Part shown: positions 53,132-61,885 of the stretch, in pieces | How positions within the stretch are numbered: the first letter of the stretch is position 1 | Layout of the letters: each line of letters opens with the position of its first letter | Assembly: GCA_020199835.1 (NCBI GenBank) | Contig: JAIVJV010000013.1 | Location: 1 to 64,000 of the forward strand | From: Acidobacteriota bacterium | Lineage (GTDB): Bacteria > Acidobacteriota > Blastocatellia > Pyrinomonadales > Pyrinomonadaceae | Direction of reading: 5' to 3' | DNA length: 64,000 nt | Translations under genes and position numbers: made by a program | The notes under the pieces: model-generated | Databases searched by the model: none | The model's input: the letters and a program-made list of their open reading frames with translations, nothing else | What the model was told of the DNA's origin: nothing

Positions 53132-54835
53132 CTAGGTAACTCGCATATCGAGCACGTTTAGCTGCATGCGATACTCATCATTCCAAACACTCGTCTCGAT
53201 CGAATAAGCGAGTTCGATGCTGCCGTTCACCACGGGCGTTTGCCCTACGGTCTCAATACAATTCCACCAAACCGCCTCCAACGGCCGGTTCTGGGGCCCT
53301 GCCAGTCTGAATTTCAAATGCCGATCTTTCAACACCTGCGGCTCCGACAAACAACGCAAATTCCTCGTCGCAAACACCGGCCGCGCGTTGCCCGCGCCAA
53401 ACGGCTCGAGCGCCTGTAGCTCTCGTGCCAACTGAAACGTGACCGTCTCCGCCGGCAGTTCCATGTCAATCGTCACCGAGTGTTCCAGATCTTCCGCGGT
53501 CAAACACGATGCGGCATGCTCATTCAATCGCCGCCGAAGCTCAGCTATCTTCTCCGGACGTATCGTGATCCCCGCCGCGTGCGAATGGCCACCAAACTTC
53601 TCAAACAGATCCGCACACGCCGTCAAACCATTCAACAGGTGATACGCCTCGATGCTCCGTCCGGAGCCATGCGCAACCTCGCCATCGACGGACAGCACGA
53701 CGCACGGGCGGTTCAGCCGTTCGGCGATCTTTGACGCGGCGATACCGATCACGCCGCGGTGCCAGCCTGCACCTTCGATCACCGCCACCTTCGCTTCCGT
53801 GCCGTCGCCCAGCTCGGCGAGGGCGAGATCGATGATCTGTTGCTGCACGGTCTTGCGTTCTTCGTTGCGCGCGTCGAGATGCTCGGCGAGACGGCGCGCC
53901 ACGGCAGAATCGCGAGTATCAAAGAGCTCGACCACGGCTCGCGCGGCGTCCATGCGGCCCGCCGCGTTTATTCGTGGCCCAAGCCTGAACCCGAGATCGT
54001 ATGCTGTCATGCCCTTGCCGTCTCCGCAACCGGCAACGTCGATCAACGCCTTCAGTCCGGGGTTCGCGACCCGAGCCAGATCTTTCAAGCCAATCGCCAC
54101 GATCGTGCGGTTTTCGCCGACGAGTTTCGCCACGTCGGCGACCGTGCCGATAGCGACAACCTTCATAAATGCCGCGACTTGCGCCTCGCGCCCGTATTCT
54201 CGAAACAGCGCGTGAACCAGTTTGAATGCGACGCCGACGCCCGCGAGGTGTTTGTCCGGATATTCGCAACCGGCCTGGTTTGGATTAAGCACCGCAAACG
54301 CGGGCGGCGCGCCTTCGTTTTCGTCCGGCAGATGGTGATCGGTGATGATTACGTCGAGACCGTTATCGCGTGCCCAGTAAAGCGGTTCGTGGGCGCGTAT
54401 GCCGCAGTCAACGCTGACGACGAGTTTGTAACCGTCAGCGACGGCGCGTTCGAGCGCGGGTTGTTGAATGCCGTAGCCTTCGGTGAAACGGTGCGGGATG
54501 TGAAAGCCGGTTTCGGCGCCGAGAAGTTTTAGCGCACGCAGGAGGATCGCTGTGCCGGTCGTGCCGTCCACGTCGTAGTCGCCGTAGATCAGGACGGGTT
54601 CGTGTTTTTCGATCGCGTGTTTCAGACGCGTGACAGCTTCGCGCATGCCGAGCATCAGGTACGGTTCGTGAAGTTGGTCGTAACCGGGCGCGAGAAAAGT
54701 ACGCGCCGCGCGCTCGTTGGCGTAACCGCGATTGATGAGGAGGGTAGCCAGGATTGGTGAGACACCCAAAACGCGTGCGAGCGAGGCGGCGGCATCCGCA
54801 TCCGGCCGTCGCACGTTCCAGCGTTTGGCGTTCAT
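53132..54835 (-). CDS. recJ: single-stranded-DNA-specific exonuclease RecJ
   Basis: A 567-aa DHH-family nuclease. Motif I is YGDYDVDGTTG (DYDVDG at 86-91), DHH is seen in ITDHHLPDENE, and the DHHA1 part carries FGGHSHAAGITI. A C-terminal OB fold follows. It degrades 5' single strands in recombination and mismatch repair. The ATG at 54835 is preferred; the TTG at 54859 lies in the hairpin repeat upstream. Confidence 0.95.
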   Translation of the reverse strand: MNAKRWNVRRPDADAAASLARVLGVSPILATLLINRGYANERAARTFLAPGYDQLHEPYLMLGMREAVTRLKHAIEKHEPVLIYGDYDVDGTTGTAILLRALKLLGAETGFHIPHRFTEGYGIQQPALERAVADGYKLVVSVDCGIRAHEPLYWARDNGLDVIITDHHLPDENEGAPPAFAVLNPNQAGCEYPDKHLAGVGVAFKLVHALFREYGREAQVAAFMKVVAIGTVADVAKLVGENRTIVAIGLKDLARVANPGLKALIDVAGCGDGKGMTAYDLGFRLGPRINAAGRMDAARAVVELFDTRDSAVARRLAEHLDARNEERKTVQQQIIDLALAELGDGTEAKVAVIEGAGWHRGVIGIAASKIAERLNRPCVVLSVDGEVAHGSGRSIEAYHLLNGLTACADLFEKFGGHSHAAGITIRPEKIAELRRRLNEHAASCLTAEDLEHSVTIDMELPAETVTFQLARELQALEPFGAGNARPVFATRNLRCLSEPQVLKDRHLKFRLAGPQNRPLEAVWWNCIETVGQTPVVNGSIELAYSIETSVWNDEYRMQLNVLDMRVT

Positions 54836-54855
54836 TTGGTTTTCATGTTCGGTAG

Positions 54856-54980
54856 CCAACGCTTTCAGCGTTGGTTAGTCTTTTTTTCTTTTATACCCAG
54901 GGTTGGAACAACCCTGGGCTGGAACTGGCAAACGCCGTTGGCGTTTTTCGCTAAAGTCGTAAGTGTCATTGGCGTTGGCG
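54856..54980. repeat. composite three-hairpin intergenic element, second copy
   Basis: CCAACGCTTTCAGCGTTGG (54856-54874) with a T-run after it, then CCCAGGGTTG-GAA-CAACCCTGGG (54896-54918), then AACGCCGTTGGCGTT (54931-54945) and a further GGCGTTGGCGTTTTT. The hairpin types and spacing words (GTTAGTC, CTGGAAC) parallel the element at 10042-10131. It fills the gap between the PilZ and recJ genes. In plus orientation the first hairpin with its T-run looks like a terminator, but no plus-strand gene ends there. Confidence 0.75.
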
Positions 54981-54984
54981 TTTT

Positions 54985-55311
54985 TCACTCCCCAAACCAA
55001 CCGTGGGTGTCGAGCAGCTTGACGCCGATGCGTCGCTTGCCATCCAGATCGTCGATCCACGATCCGTTTACCTCGGCGCTCAGTTTACCACCGGACGCGG
55101 GCACGAGTGTGACAGTCGATCCCACCGGCACATCCACATCGATAATGATCGTCGCGCCGCCGCGACTGATCTTCGTCGCCGTGGCCTTCGTCTGAAACGG
55201 ATTTCCGGCTTCGTCCTTCCCTTCAACCTCCAGGACAAACTCGACCGGAACTCTGGGACTGCGTGGCCGCTGTGAAGAAGCGGATTCATCTTGCGGTTTT
55301 TGCTGGTCCAT
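54985..55311 (-). CDS. PilZ-like domain protein
   Basis: A 108-aa protein with a disordered polar start, then RPRSPRVPVEFVLEV (the RxxxR part) and KISRGGATI in place of (D/N)xSxxG, ending with DDLDGKRRIGVKLLD. The fold reads as PilZ, but the second motif has lysine at the Asp/Asn position, so c-di-GMP binding is less sure than for the PilZ protein at 4 kb. It is co-directional with uppP 17 bases upstream. Confidence 0.75.
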   Translation of the reverse strand: MDQQKPQDESASSQRPRSPRVPVEFVLEVEGKDEAGNPFQTKATATKISRGGATIIIDVDVPVGSTVTLVPASGGKLSAEVNGSWIDDLDGKRRIGVKLLDTHGWFGE

Positions 55312-55328
55312 TCAAATCACCTTCCGGG

Positions 55329-56210
55329 CTAAATACTCGCCGACACGTATCCGGCGCACAACGCGGCCAGAATCAATCCGCCGACAATCACTCGATAAAC
55401 TATAAACACTCCCGTCGAATGCGTCCGCAAAAATCGTAGTAAGAACCAGATCGACGCGTACCCGACCACTCCCGAGACGACCGTCGCGACCGCCAGCGCG
55501 CCGTAACTCCCCGCCGGCAACTTCTCAACTGCCTCTCTGAGTTCTAAAAGCCCACTGGCCGCGATCGCCGGTATTGAAAGCAGAAATGAAAACCGCGCCG
55601 CCGTTTCACGCGTCTGTCCGGCAAACAGGCCGCCCATGATTGTCGATCCCGAACGACTCGAACCCGGTATCAATGCCAGCACCTGCGCCGAACCAACCGC
55701 AAGCGCGTCGCTGATCCGTAGCTGGTTCATCCCGTGGTCGCGTTTGCCGACAAACTCCGCGATCATCAGCAGCAAACCGACTACGATCATCATCGTCGCG
55801 ATCACCCACAGGTTTTTCGTGAATGGCCCTTCGATCTGTTTCTTAAACAGCAGACCAACGATCCCAACCGGAATGGAGCCAATGATCACTAGCCACCCGA
55901 GCCATGCATCCGTTGACAGCTTCGGCTGGCCAGCGACGGTGCGGCCTCTGAACCACGCGAGGTGATCGCCGGTAAACGCGCGCAGTATGTTCACGATATC
56001 GCGCGCGAAATAGATCAGCACCGCGAGCAACGTTCCGAGCTGAATCACGGCGATCGTCGCCGTCGTCTGTTCGGCTTGCAGCGTTTTGTCCGCCCCGCCA
56101 TAAAGATTGACGATGCGTGCGGCAAAAACGAGATGAGCGGTTGAACTGACGGGAATAAATTCGGTCAGGCCCTGCACGAGGCCGAGGAAGATAGCTTGAA
56201 GAATGGTCAT
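55329..56210 (-). CDS. uppP: undecaprenyl-diphosphatase
   Basis: A 293-aa membrane enzyme (BacA family) that recycles undecaprenyl diphosphate to the monophosphate carrier for peptidoglycan and LPS. The two signature regions are complete: GLVQGLTEFIPVSSTAHLVF near the N-terminus and PGSSRSGSTIMGGL in the second half. It has about eight membrane segments. The start overlaps the SDR gene stop by four bases. Confidence 0.96.
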   Translation of the reverse strand: MTILQAIFLGLVQGLTEFIPVSSTAHLVFAARIVNLYGGADKTLQAEQTTATIAVIQLGTLLAVLIYFARDIVNILRAFTGDHLAWFRGRTVAGQPKLSTDAWLGWLVIIGSIPVGIVGLLFKKQIEGPFTKNLWVIATMMIVVGLLLMIAEFVGKRDHGMNQLRISDALAVGSAQVLALIPGSSRSGSTIMGGLFAGQTRETAARFSFLLSIPAIAASGLLELREAVEKLPAGSYGALAVATVVSGVVGYASIWFLLRFLRTHSTGVFIVYRVIVGGLILAALCAGYVSASI

Positions 56211-56983
56211 TCGCGAAAAGAGTTTCTTTCTGCGATCCAGTCGTACATCGCGATCGGCATGATCATGCCGGCGCGCACGATGGTCGCGAGCTGCCAGGGA
56301 AAGGCGTAGCTCTTTTTTCCTTTCTCAATTGCCGTAGCGATCTTTTTGACGGCGTCGTCGAGTTCCATCAGGTAGGGCATCTTCGCTTCACGACCCGCCG
56401 TAAGCGGAGTCTTGATAAAACCGGGATGAATGATCGTGACCGTCACGCCGGTGTGACGCAGATCGATTCTCAAACTCTCGAAAAACGACGAGAGCGCGGC
56501 CTTGCTCGCGCAGTATGCTGCCGACTTCGCCAGTCCGCGATAACCCGCAAGACTCGAAATCGCCACGAGCTGTCCGCTGCCACGCTCGACCATCTCCGGC
56601 ACGACCGCGGCGACACTGTTCACCGCACCGAGCACGTTTATGTCGATCACTTGCGCGACCTGTTCGGGATCCAGTTGCGCCGCGGGATTAGTTGCGCCTA
56701 TACCCGCGTTGGCGATCATCACGTCGATTGGACCAAGCTCCGCGCGAACACGGTCCGCGGCGGCTCTGACGGCTTTTGAGTCACGCACATCGGCGGCGAC
56801 GACGATCGCGATGCCGTTACGCGACTTTATCTCGTCAACGATCTCTTTCAACACGTCTTCGCGACGCGCCAGCAAACCGAGCCGCCCCCCGCGCGCAGCA
56901 ATCTCCAGCGCCAGCCCCTTCCCGATTCCGGACGAGGCCCCGGTTATGAAGACCGTTTTGTTGTTCCAGTAATTAGAACTCAA
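56207..56983 (-). CDS. short-chain dehydrogenase/reductase
   Basis: A 258-aa classical SDR: cofactor loop TGASSGIGKGLA (G at 15, 19 and 21), NAGIGATNP, the catalytic serine in VAISSLAGYRG and YCASK for the Tyr/Lys pair. A loop KTPLTAGREAKMPYLM precedes a hydrophobic C-terminal end (IVRAGMIMPIAMYDWI), as in DltE/YqjQ-like SDRs. The substrate is unknown. The gene lies directly upstream of uppP with a four-base overlap. Confidence 0.9.
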   Translation of the reverse strand: MSSNYWNNKTVFITGASSGIGKGLALEIAARGGRLGLLARREDVLKEIVDEIKSRNGIAIVVAADVRDSKAVRAAADRVRAELGPIDVMIANAGIGATNPAAQLDPEQVAQVIDINVLGAVNSVAAVVPEMVERGSGQLVAISSLAGYRGLAKSAAYCASKAALSSFFESLRIDLRHTGVTVTIIHPGFIKTPLTAGREAKMPYLMELDDAVKKIATAIEKGKKSYAFPWQLATIVRAGMIMPIAMYDWIAERNSFRE

Positions 56984-56989
56984 CCTTAA

Positions 56990-58690
56990 CTAGACCTGCA
57001 CGATGATTGGCAGGATAACCGGCCGCGCGCCGGTTTGCTTTTGAATGAACCGCTTCAACTCCACGCGCACATGCTCTTTCAGCAACGTCTCATCGGCCAA
57101 AGTCTGTCGCGACGCGCCCGTGATGGAGGCCGTGACCACGCGCTTCGCGTCGGCCATGATGCTATCGCCGCCGGCTCGACTAGTACCTGCCGGATTGGGA
57201 AATCCATTCGTGCCGAGTCCGCGCACGCCGCGCGCAACGATCCGTGGCTCGTCCTGCAACTCGCCAGACTCTTCATCGATCGTCACGACCACGGTGACTG
57301 TTCCTTCATAAGCCAACTGCTTCCGCTCGCGCACGGTCTCGCTGTCAATCTCTTCGAAGCCGCTCTCATCGATGAACGTTCTGCCGATCTCGCGTTTATC
57401 AACCACCATCGCCCGCTCGCCGTCGAGTTCCAGCACGTCGCCGTTCTCGATCAAAATGATGTTTTCTTCCGCATAGCCGAGATGGTTTTTGACAAACTCC
57501 TTGTGCCGGAAAAGCATGCGGTACTCACCGTGAACAGGCACGACAAACTTCGGCCGCACTGCTTCAGTCATGATGCGAATGTCTTCCTGCGAAGCGTGAC
57601 CGCTGACGTGAACGAGCCGGCGTTTCTCTTCGATGATGTTGGCCCCGCGCTTGTAGATGAAACCAATCATTCGCGAGATCAGTCGTTCGTTGCCGGGAAT
57701 GATGCGCGCGGAAAGCACGACCGTGTCGCCCTCCTCGACCATCAGTCCTTTATAACTCTGCGTCGCCATCTGCGAGAGCGCCGCGCGCGACTCGCCTTGC
57801 GAGCCGGTCACGAGAAACACGATCTCCCGGTCATTCATCAACTTCGCGTCGTTTAGCGAAACCAGGAGGCCATCGGGAATGTCGAGATAACCAAGTCGCT
57901 CGGCGACTTCGACGTTCTTGTGCATCGATCGACCGAGCACGCAAACGTGCCGGTTGAACTGTTGCGCCACGTCTAAAACGATCTGCAAACGATGAATTGA
58001 CGAAGCAAACGTCGCGACGATGATTCGTCCCCGCGCTTCAGAAAAGATCTCTTCAAACGCCGGGATGACCGCGCGTTCAGAAGGCGTGCGGCCGGGCACG
58101 GTCGCGTTTGTCGAGTCGGAGAGCAACGCGAGAACCCCGTCCTGTCCGTATCGCCGGAAAGAACGAAGATCTATCGGCTCGCCGATCACGGGCGTCTCGT
58201 CAACTTTGTAGTCCCCGGTGTGAATGATCGTGCCGACCGGCGTCTTGATGCCCAGCGAAAAACAGTCGACCAGCGAATGAGAAACGCGGATGAATTCAAC
58301 CGAAAACACGCCGATGTCCACGACGTCGCGCGGCTCGACGCGGTGTAGCAGAACGTCGCCCATCAAGTCGTGCTCTTCCAGTTTGCTTTCGGCCAGACCG
58401 GCGGTGAAGTGCGAGCAGTAAACGGGAACGTTGAACCTTTTGAGCAGGTAAGGCAGCGCGCCGAGATGGTCTTCGTGACCGTGCGTTAGGACTATGGCCG
58501 TGATGGCGTCGCGATGCTCGTCAAGGAAGGCGAAGTTCGGAATCGACACATCGACGCCGTAAGCCGACTCTTCCGGAAAACCCATGCCGGCATCGAGAAT
58601 CAACATCTCGTCGCCGTAACGGACCGCCATGCAGTTCATCCCAAACTCACCGATACCACCGAGCGGAATGATCTCGAGAACACTTGCCAT
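56990..58690 (-). CDS. rnj: ribonuclease J
   Basis: A 566-aa metallo-beta-lactamase/beta-CASP nuclease. The start IIPLGGIGEFGMNCMAVRYG and the zinc motif LTHGHEDHLGALPYLL are diagnostic, with HTGDYKVDETPV, LLSDSTNAT and HVSGHASQEDI as later motifs. The C-terminal domain ends in KQTGARPVILPIIVQV. It performs 5'-exonucleolytic and endonucleolytic mRNA decay and rRNA processing. The SDR gene lies seven bases downstream. Confidence 0.96.
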   Translation of the reverse strand: MASVLEIIPLGGIGEFGMNCMAVRYGDEMLILDAGMGFPEESAYGVDVSIPNFAFLDEHRDAITAIVLTHGHEDHLGALPYLLKRFNVPVYCSHFTAGLAESKLEEHDLMGDVLLHRVEPRDVVDIGVFSVEFIRVSHSLVDCFSLGIKTPVGTIIHTGDYKVDETPVIGEPIDLRSFRRYGQDGVLALLSDSTNATVPGRTPSERAVIPAFEEIFSEARGRIIVATFASSIHRLQIVLDVAQQFNRHVCVLGRSMHKNVEVAERLGYLDIPDGLLVSLNDAKLMNDREIVFLVTGSQGESRAALSQMATQSYKGLMVEEGDTVVLSARIIPGNERLISRMIGFIYKRGANIIEEKRRLVHVSGHASQEDIRIMTEAVRPKFVVPVHGEYRMLFRHKEFVKNHLGYAEENIILIENGDVLELDGERAMVVDKREIGRTFIDESGFEEIDSETVRERKQLAYEGTVTVVVTIDEESGELQDEPRIVARGVRGLGTNGFPNPAGTSRAGGDSIMADAKRVVTASITGASRQTLADETLLKEHVRVELKRFIQKQTGARPVILPIIVQV

Positions 58691-58716
58691 AGGATCAGTA
58701 GTGTATCATTCGCTTC

Positions 58717-60123
58717 ATGATAATCAGACCGTTAATTGCTGCAACTGCTGTTCTTTTGTTTGTCGGCTCAGTGTTCGCCGCCCAAACTATGCGGGTCGAT
58801 TACTACCACACGGGCGACGCCACGCAGGAAATCTTCAGCGTCGATCGCGTCGTCATCGAGCCGCTTCCCTGGCCGGGACACGCGTCGCAAGCGCTCGACA
58901 CTTCGAATCTCGGCAAGTACCTCTTCGAAGTCCGCGACGCGAAGACGAAGCAAGTGCTCTACTCGCGCGGGTTCGCGTCGATTTACGGCGAGTGGGAAAC
59001 GACCGACGAAGCAAAGTCGACCAAGCGAACGTTTCAGGAGTCGTTTCGCTTTCCCGCGCCCGCCGCTCCGGTCGAAATCGTCCTGAAGAAGCGTGACGCC
59101 AAGAACGTGTTTCGCGACATCTGGACCACCAATATCGATCCCGCGAGCCAGTTTGTCGATCGTTCGAAGCCCGTAGCGCCCGCGCCACTCATCGCGATTC
59201 AAAAAACCGGCGAACCGGAAAACAAAGTCGACTTCCTGATTCTCGGCGACGGCTACACGGCTGCCGAAGCGAAGAAGTTTGAAGCAGACGCGCGACGGCT
59301 CACGGAAACCTTGTTCGCGACCTCGCCATTTAAAGAAGCTCGGCGGCGCTTCAACGTTTGGGCGCTCGCTCCGCCGGCCGCCGAATCCGGCGTCTCGCGG
59401 CCGTCAACCGGCATTTACCGCGACTCGCCGATTGGCGCGACGTACGACGCGTTTGGTTCCGAACGCTACGTATTGACGTTTGACAACCGCGCGTTACGCC
59501 GCGCCGCGCAACACGCGCCGTATGAGTTTATTGAAGTGCTCGTAAACAACCGCACGTACGGTGGCGGCGGCATTTTCACTCTTTACAGCACGGTTGCGGC
59601 CGACAACGCGTTCGCGGACTACGTGTTCGTCCACGAGTTTGGCCATCACTTCGCAGCCCTCGCCGATGAGTACTACACGTCACCGGTTGAATACGCGCCC
59701 GCCGCAGGGGAGCGAGTGGAGCCGTGGGAACCAAACGTCACGGCGTTGCTCGACGTCAGCAATCTCAAATGGCGACATCTCGTTTCGCCTTTCGCGAACA
59801 CCACGCCGATTCCGACGCCGTGGAACAAGGACGCCTACGAAACTTACTCACGCGAGATCCAAAAGCGGCGCGCGCAACTCCGCAAAGACAAACGACCGGA
59901 AGAAGAGATGGAAGCGCTCTTTCGCGAACAACTCGCAAACGAACAGAAGATGTTTGCGGCCGAGAAACATTTCGGCCAGGTCGGCGCGTTTGAAGGAGCG
60001 ATGTACGAAGCGCGCGGTTACTACCGTCCCGAGATCGACTGCCTGATGTTTTCGCGAAGCGATAAATTCTGCAGAGTGTGCCGCGAGGCGATTCAACGAA
60101 TAATCAAGATGTATTCGAGCTGA
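58717..60123 (+). CDS. secreted M64 (IgA peptidase-like) metallopeptidase
   Basis: A 468-aa protein with a signal peptide (AATAVLLFVGSVFAA, to about residue 21). A beta-rich M64 N-terminal domain is followed by the catalytic domain: FLILGDGYTAAEAKKFEADA, then RPSTGIYRDSPIGATYDAFG, and the zinc motif HEFGHHFAALADEYY (H306, E307, H310). Cysteines near the C-terminus (IDCLMFSRSDKFCRVC) may form disulfides. It should cut proteins outside the cytoplasm; despite the family name no link to IgA is implied. Divergent from rnj. Confidence 0.92.
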   Translation: MIIRPLIAATAVLLFVGSVFAAQTMRVDYYHTGDATQEIFSVDRVVIEPLPWPGHASQALDTSNLGKYLFEVRDAKTKQVLYSRGFASIYGEWETTDEAKSTKRTFQESFRFPAPAAPVEIVLKKRDAKNVFRDIWTTNIDPASQFVDRSKPVAPAPLIAIQKTGEPENKVDFLILGDGYTAAEAKKFEADARRLTETLFATSPFKEARRRFNVWALAPPAAESGVSRPSTGIYRDSPIGATYDAFGSERYVLTFDNRALRRAAQHAPYEFIEVLVNNRTYGGGGIFTLYSTVAADNAFADYVFVHEFGHHFAALADEYYTSPVEYAPAAGERVEPWEPNVTALLDVSNLKWRHLVSPFANTTPIPTPWNKDAYETYSREIQKRRAQLRKDKRPEEEMEALFREQLANEQKMFAAEKHFGQVGAFEGAMYEARGYYRPEIDCLMFSRSDKFCRVCREAIQRIIKMYSS

Positions 60124-60972
60124 TTAGTGTGGCTTCAACGGCTCGATAAAGTCCTGATCCTTCGTACCCTGGTGACAGACGATGCACGACTGCTGCCCAC
60201 GCTCATCGAGATCCGACACGAGCGCGTACGTTAATCCGCGATCAGACCAGGTGATTACTTTCAGACCGTCAATCGAGTTGAAGTGAAAACGCAAACCACG
60301 CGAAGCGATTTCCTCGCCGCCAGACGGCTTCGCCACCGTTTCGGAAGTGATCACGAGACTGATCGGGCGATCGCCCATGCGATATGAAACGTAAGCAGCG
60401 TAATCGTTCTGATAACCGACGAGCCGCGCACCTTCGAGCGTGTAGATCTTCTCCTGACCGGATGATTCCTGGTAGCTCGGCAGTTTTACGTTGAAGTCAA
60501 CTTTGTTCCCGAACCACGCCGAGATAGCCTGAGGACTCGTGGTCTCCATTTCCAGCGGCAACTGTCCACGCATGTGACGCAGATGACTTTCGGCGGCCAT
60601 CAAAGCGAAACCTGAAGGCCCGCCGTTTGCCGGATGGGTGCTCTGACGCATTACCCGCCACATTACAACCGGCGCTAACAGGACCAGCAGTCCCGCCGCG
60701 ATCGGCAGTATCCATTTGAGGGCAAAACGCTCGCGCGCCGGTTCAGCCGGTCCATTCACAATGTCTGCGACTTTCGTCTTCAACGTCTCGGGCGCTGTGT
60801 GCACTGGCCCACTACCGCGAATGGCGTTGAGAAACGCAAGCTCGTTTTCGACGAACGACGCACACGACTCACAGCTTTGAGTATGCGCTTCAAATGCCGC
60901 GCGGTCGTCTTCCTGTAACTCGTTGTCGAGATACAGCGCCAATCTCTCACGTATGTCGTCGCAATTCATCAT
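60124..60972 (-). CDS. membrane anti-sigma factor with zinc finger and periplasmic CxxCH heme motif
   Basis: A 282-aa protein whose ATG overlaps the sigma gene stop (ATGATGA). Residues 1-75 form a zf-HC2 anti-sigma domain (ALYLDNELQEDDRAAFEAHT then CESC). One membrane helix lies near 98-117 (WILPIAAGLLVLLAPVVMW). The periplasmic domain contains SAWFGNKVDFNVKLP and GLTYALVSDLDERGQ, and ends with CIVCH (C263, C266, H267), a cytochrome-c type heme attachment motif. This suggests that heme, redox or gas state outside the membrane controls release of the sigma factor. A Met ligand is not obvious. Confidence 0.88.
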   Translation of the reverse strand: MMNCDDIRERLALYLDNELQEDDRAAFEAHTQSCESCASFVENELAFLNAIRGSGPVHTAPETLKTKVADIVNGPAEPARERFALKWILPIAAGLLVLLAPVVMWRVMRQSTHPANGGPSGFALMAAESHLRHMRGQLPLEMETTSPQAISAWFGNKVDFNVKLPSYQESSGQEKIYTLEGARLVGYQNDYAAYVSYRMGDRPISLVITSETVAKPSGGEEIASRGLRFHFNSIDGLKVITWSDRGLTYALVSDLDERGQQSCIVCHQGTKDQDFIEPLKPH

Positions 60973-61517
60973 CCGTATAATCTGTGAACCTTTTGTCGCT
61001 GCGACAGCACCTCGCGCAACTTGCCGCGCGCGCGGCCCAGTCGCGACATCACCGTCCCCGCCGGACAATTCAACACCGTCGCGATCTCGTGGTAACTGAA
61101 ACCTTCCAGATCACGCAGCACGACGATCTCGCGGTAAGCGTCCGGGAGCGTATCGATTGCGTCGTGTATCTGCTGCCGTTCGAGCTTTCGCAAGTAGACC
61201 ACGTGCGGATTGCTTGAGGCGTCATTCGCCACGCCGTCCACTGGTTCAGCGCCTTCGAATTGAAAGAGCCGCAAGCCGTGCTGTTTATGACGCGCGATGT
61301 TGAGCCACGCGTTGCGCATAACCACAAACAGCCACGCCTTGAGATTCCCTGCGGTCGCCGGTTGGTTGGCAGCCCTCACCGCGCGCAAATATGTTTCCTG
61401 AACCAGATCCTCGGCTTCGGACTTGTCGCGCGTCAGTGTCATCGCGTAGCTGTAGAGCGCGTCGATGTGCTCCAGCGCCGCTAGCGCAAACACTGAGTTG
61501 CTACGGGGAGTTTCCAT
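60969..61517 (-). CDS. ECF-type RNA polymerase sigma factor
   Basis: A 182-aa factor: region 2 with ALYSYAMTLTRDKSEAEDLV and ETYLRAVRAANQ, region 4 with TLPDAYREIVVLRDLEGFSY and EIATVLNCPAGTVMSRLGRA. It is followed in the same transcript by the heme-motif anti-sigma gene, which should hold it at the membrane. Spacing and family suggest that it controls its own promoter. Confidence 0.94.
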   Translation of the reverse strand: METPRSNSVFALAALEHIDALYSYAMTLTRDKSEAEDLVQETYLRAVRAANQPATAGNLKAWLFVVMRNAWLNIARHKQHGLRLFQFEGAEPVDGVANDASSNPHVVYLRKLERQQIHDAIDTLPDAYREIVVLRDLEGFSYHEIATVLNCPAGTVMSRLGRARGKLREVLSQRQKVHRLYG

Positions 61518-61885
61518 AACCCGCTCGATGTGAGTCGAAGTTACTGTAGCTTAACACTTCGCGCCTATTAAATATTCCACAAAATTTGTGGGAATAATCT
61601 GCCGCGTCAAGTGTTCTTACCATATGCCGGTTCCCTGCGATTCGTAACCTCCCGGAACACGGCAGAGGTTTCAATCCGGTTAACGAACTGAAAGACAGCC
61701 CAGAGGGAAAAGATTGCGGCGTGTTTCGAGCACGTGTGTGATCTCTTCGGGTGGCTATCGCCCAGCCATCCGAATGGTCGTGTTGTGATCGAGGTGGCTA
61801 CGGGAGTGCTGCTTCGACACAATGCGCGGCGGGGTGGTCACAGTTCGTGCCACCCCCAGAATCTTTGTTGTGTTATTTTCTCGGG
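61518..61885. other. divergent intergenic region with an imperfect palindrome
   Basis: This 368-base gap separates the divergent sigma factor and sorbosone-dehydrogenase-like genes. At 61573-61596 TATTCCACAAAATTTGTGGG extends to an imperfect palindrome of about 24 bases, which could be an operator or part of the sigma promoter. Otherwise no gene, RNA or known repeat is seen; the open frames here lack coding features. Confidence 0.5.

Noticed and set aside
57035-57856. A 273-codon plus-strand frame
   Set aside because: It is antisense to ribonuclease J, which has all its motifs. The product is His/Arg/Asp-rich without a recognisable fold.
61607-61822. A 71-codon minus-strand frame in the long gap
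   Set aside because: No ribosome binding site, no coding character, and nothing recognisable in the product.
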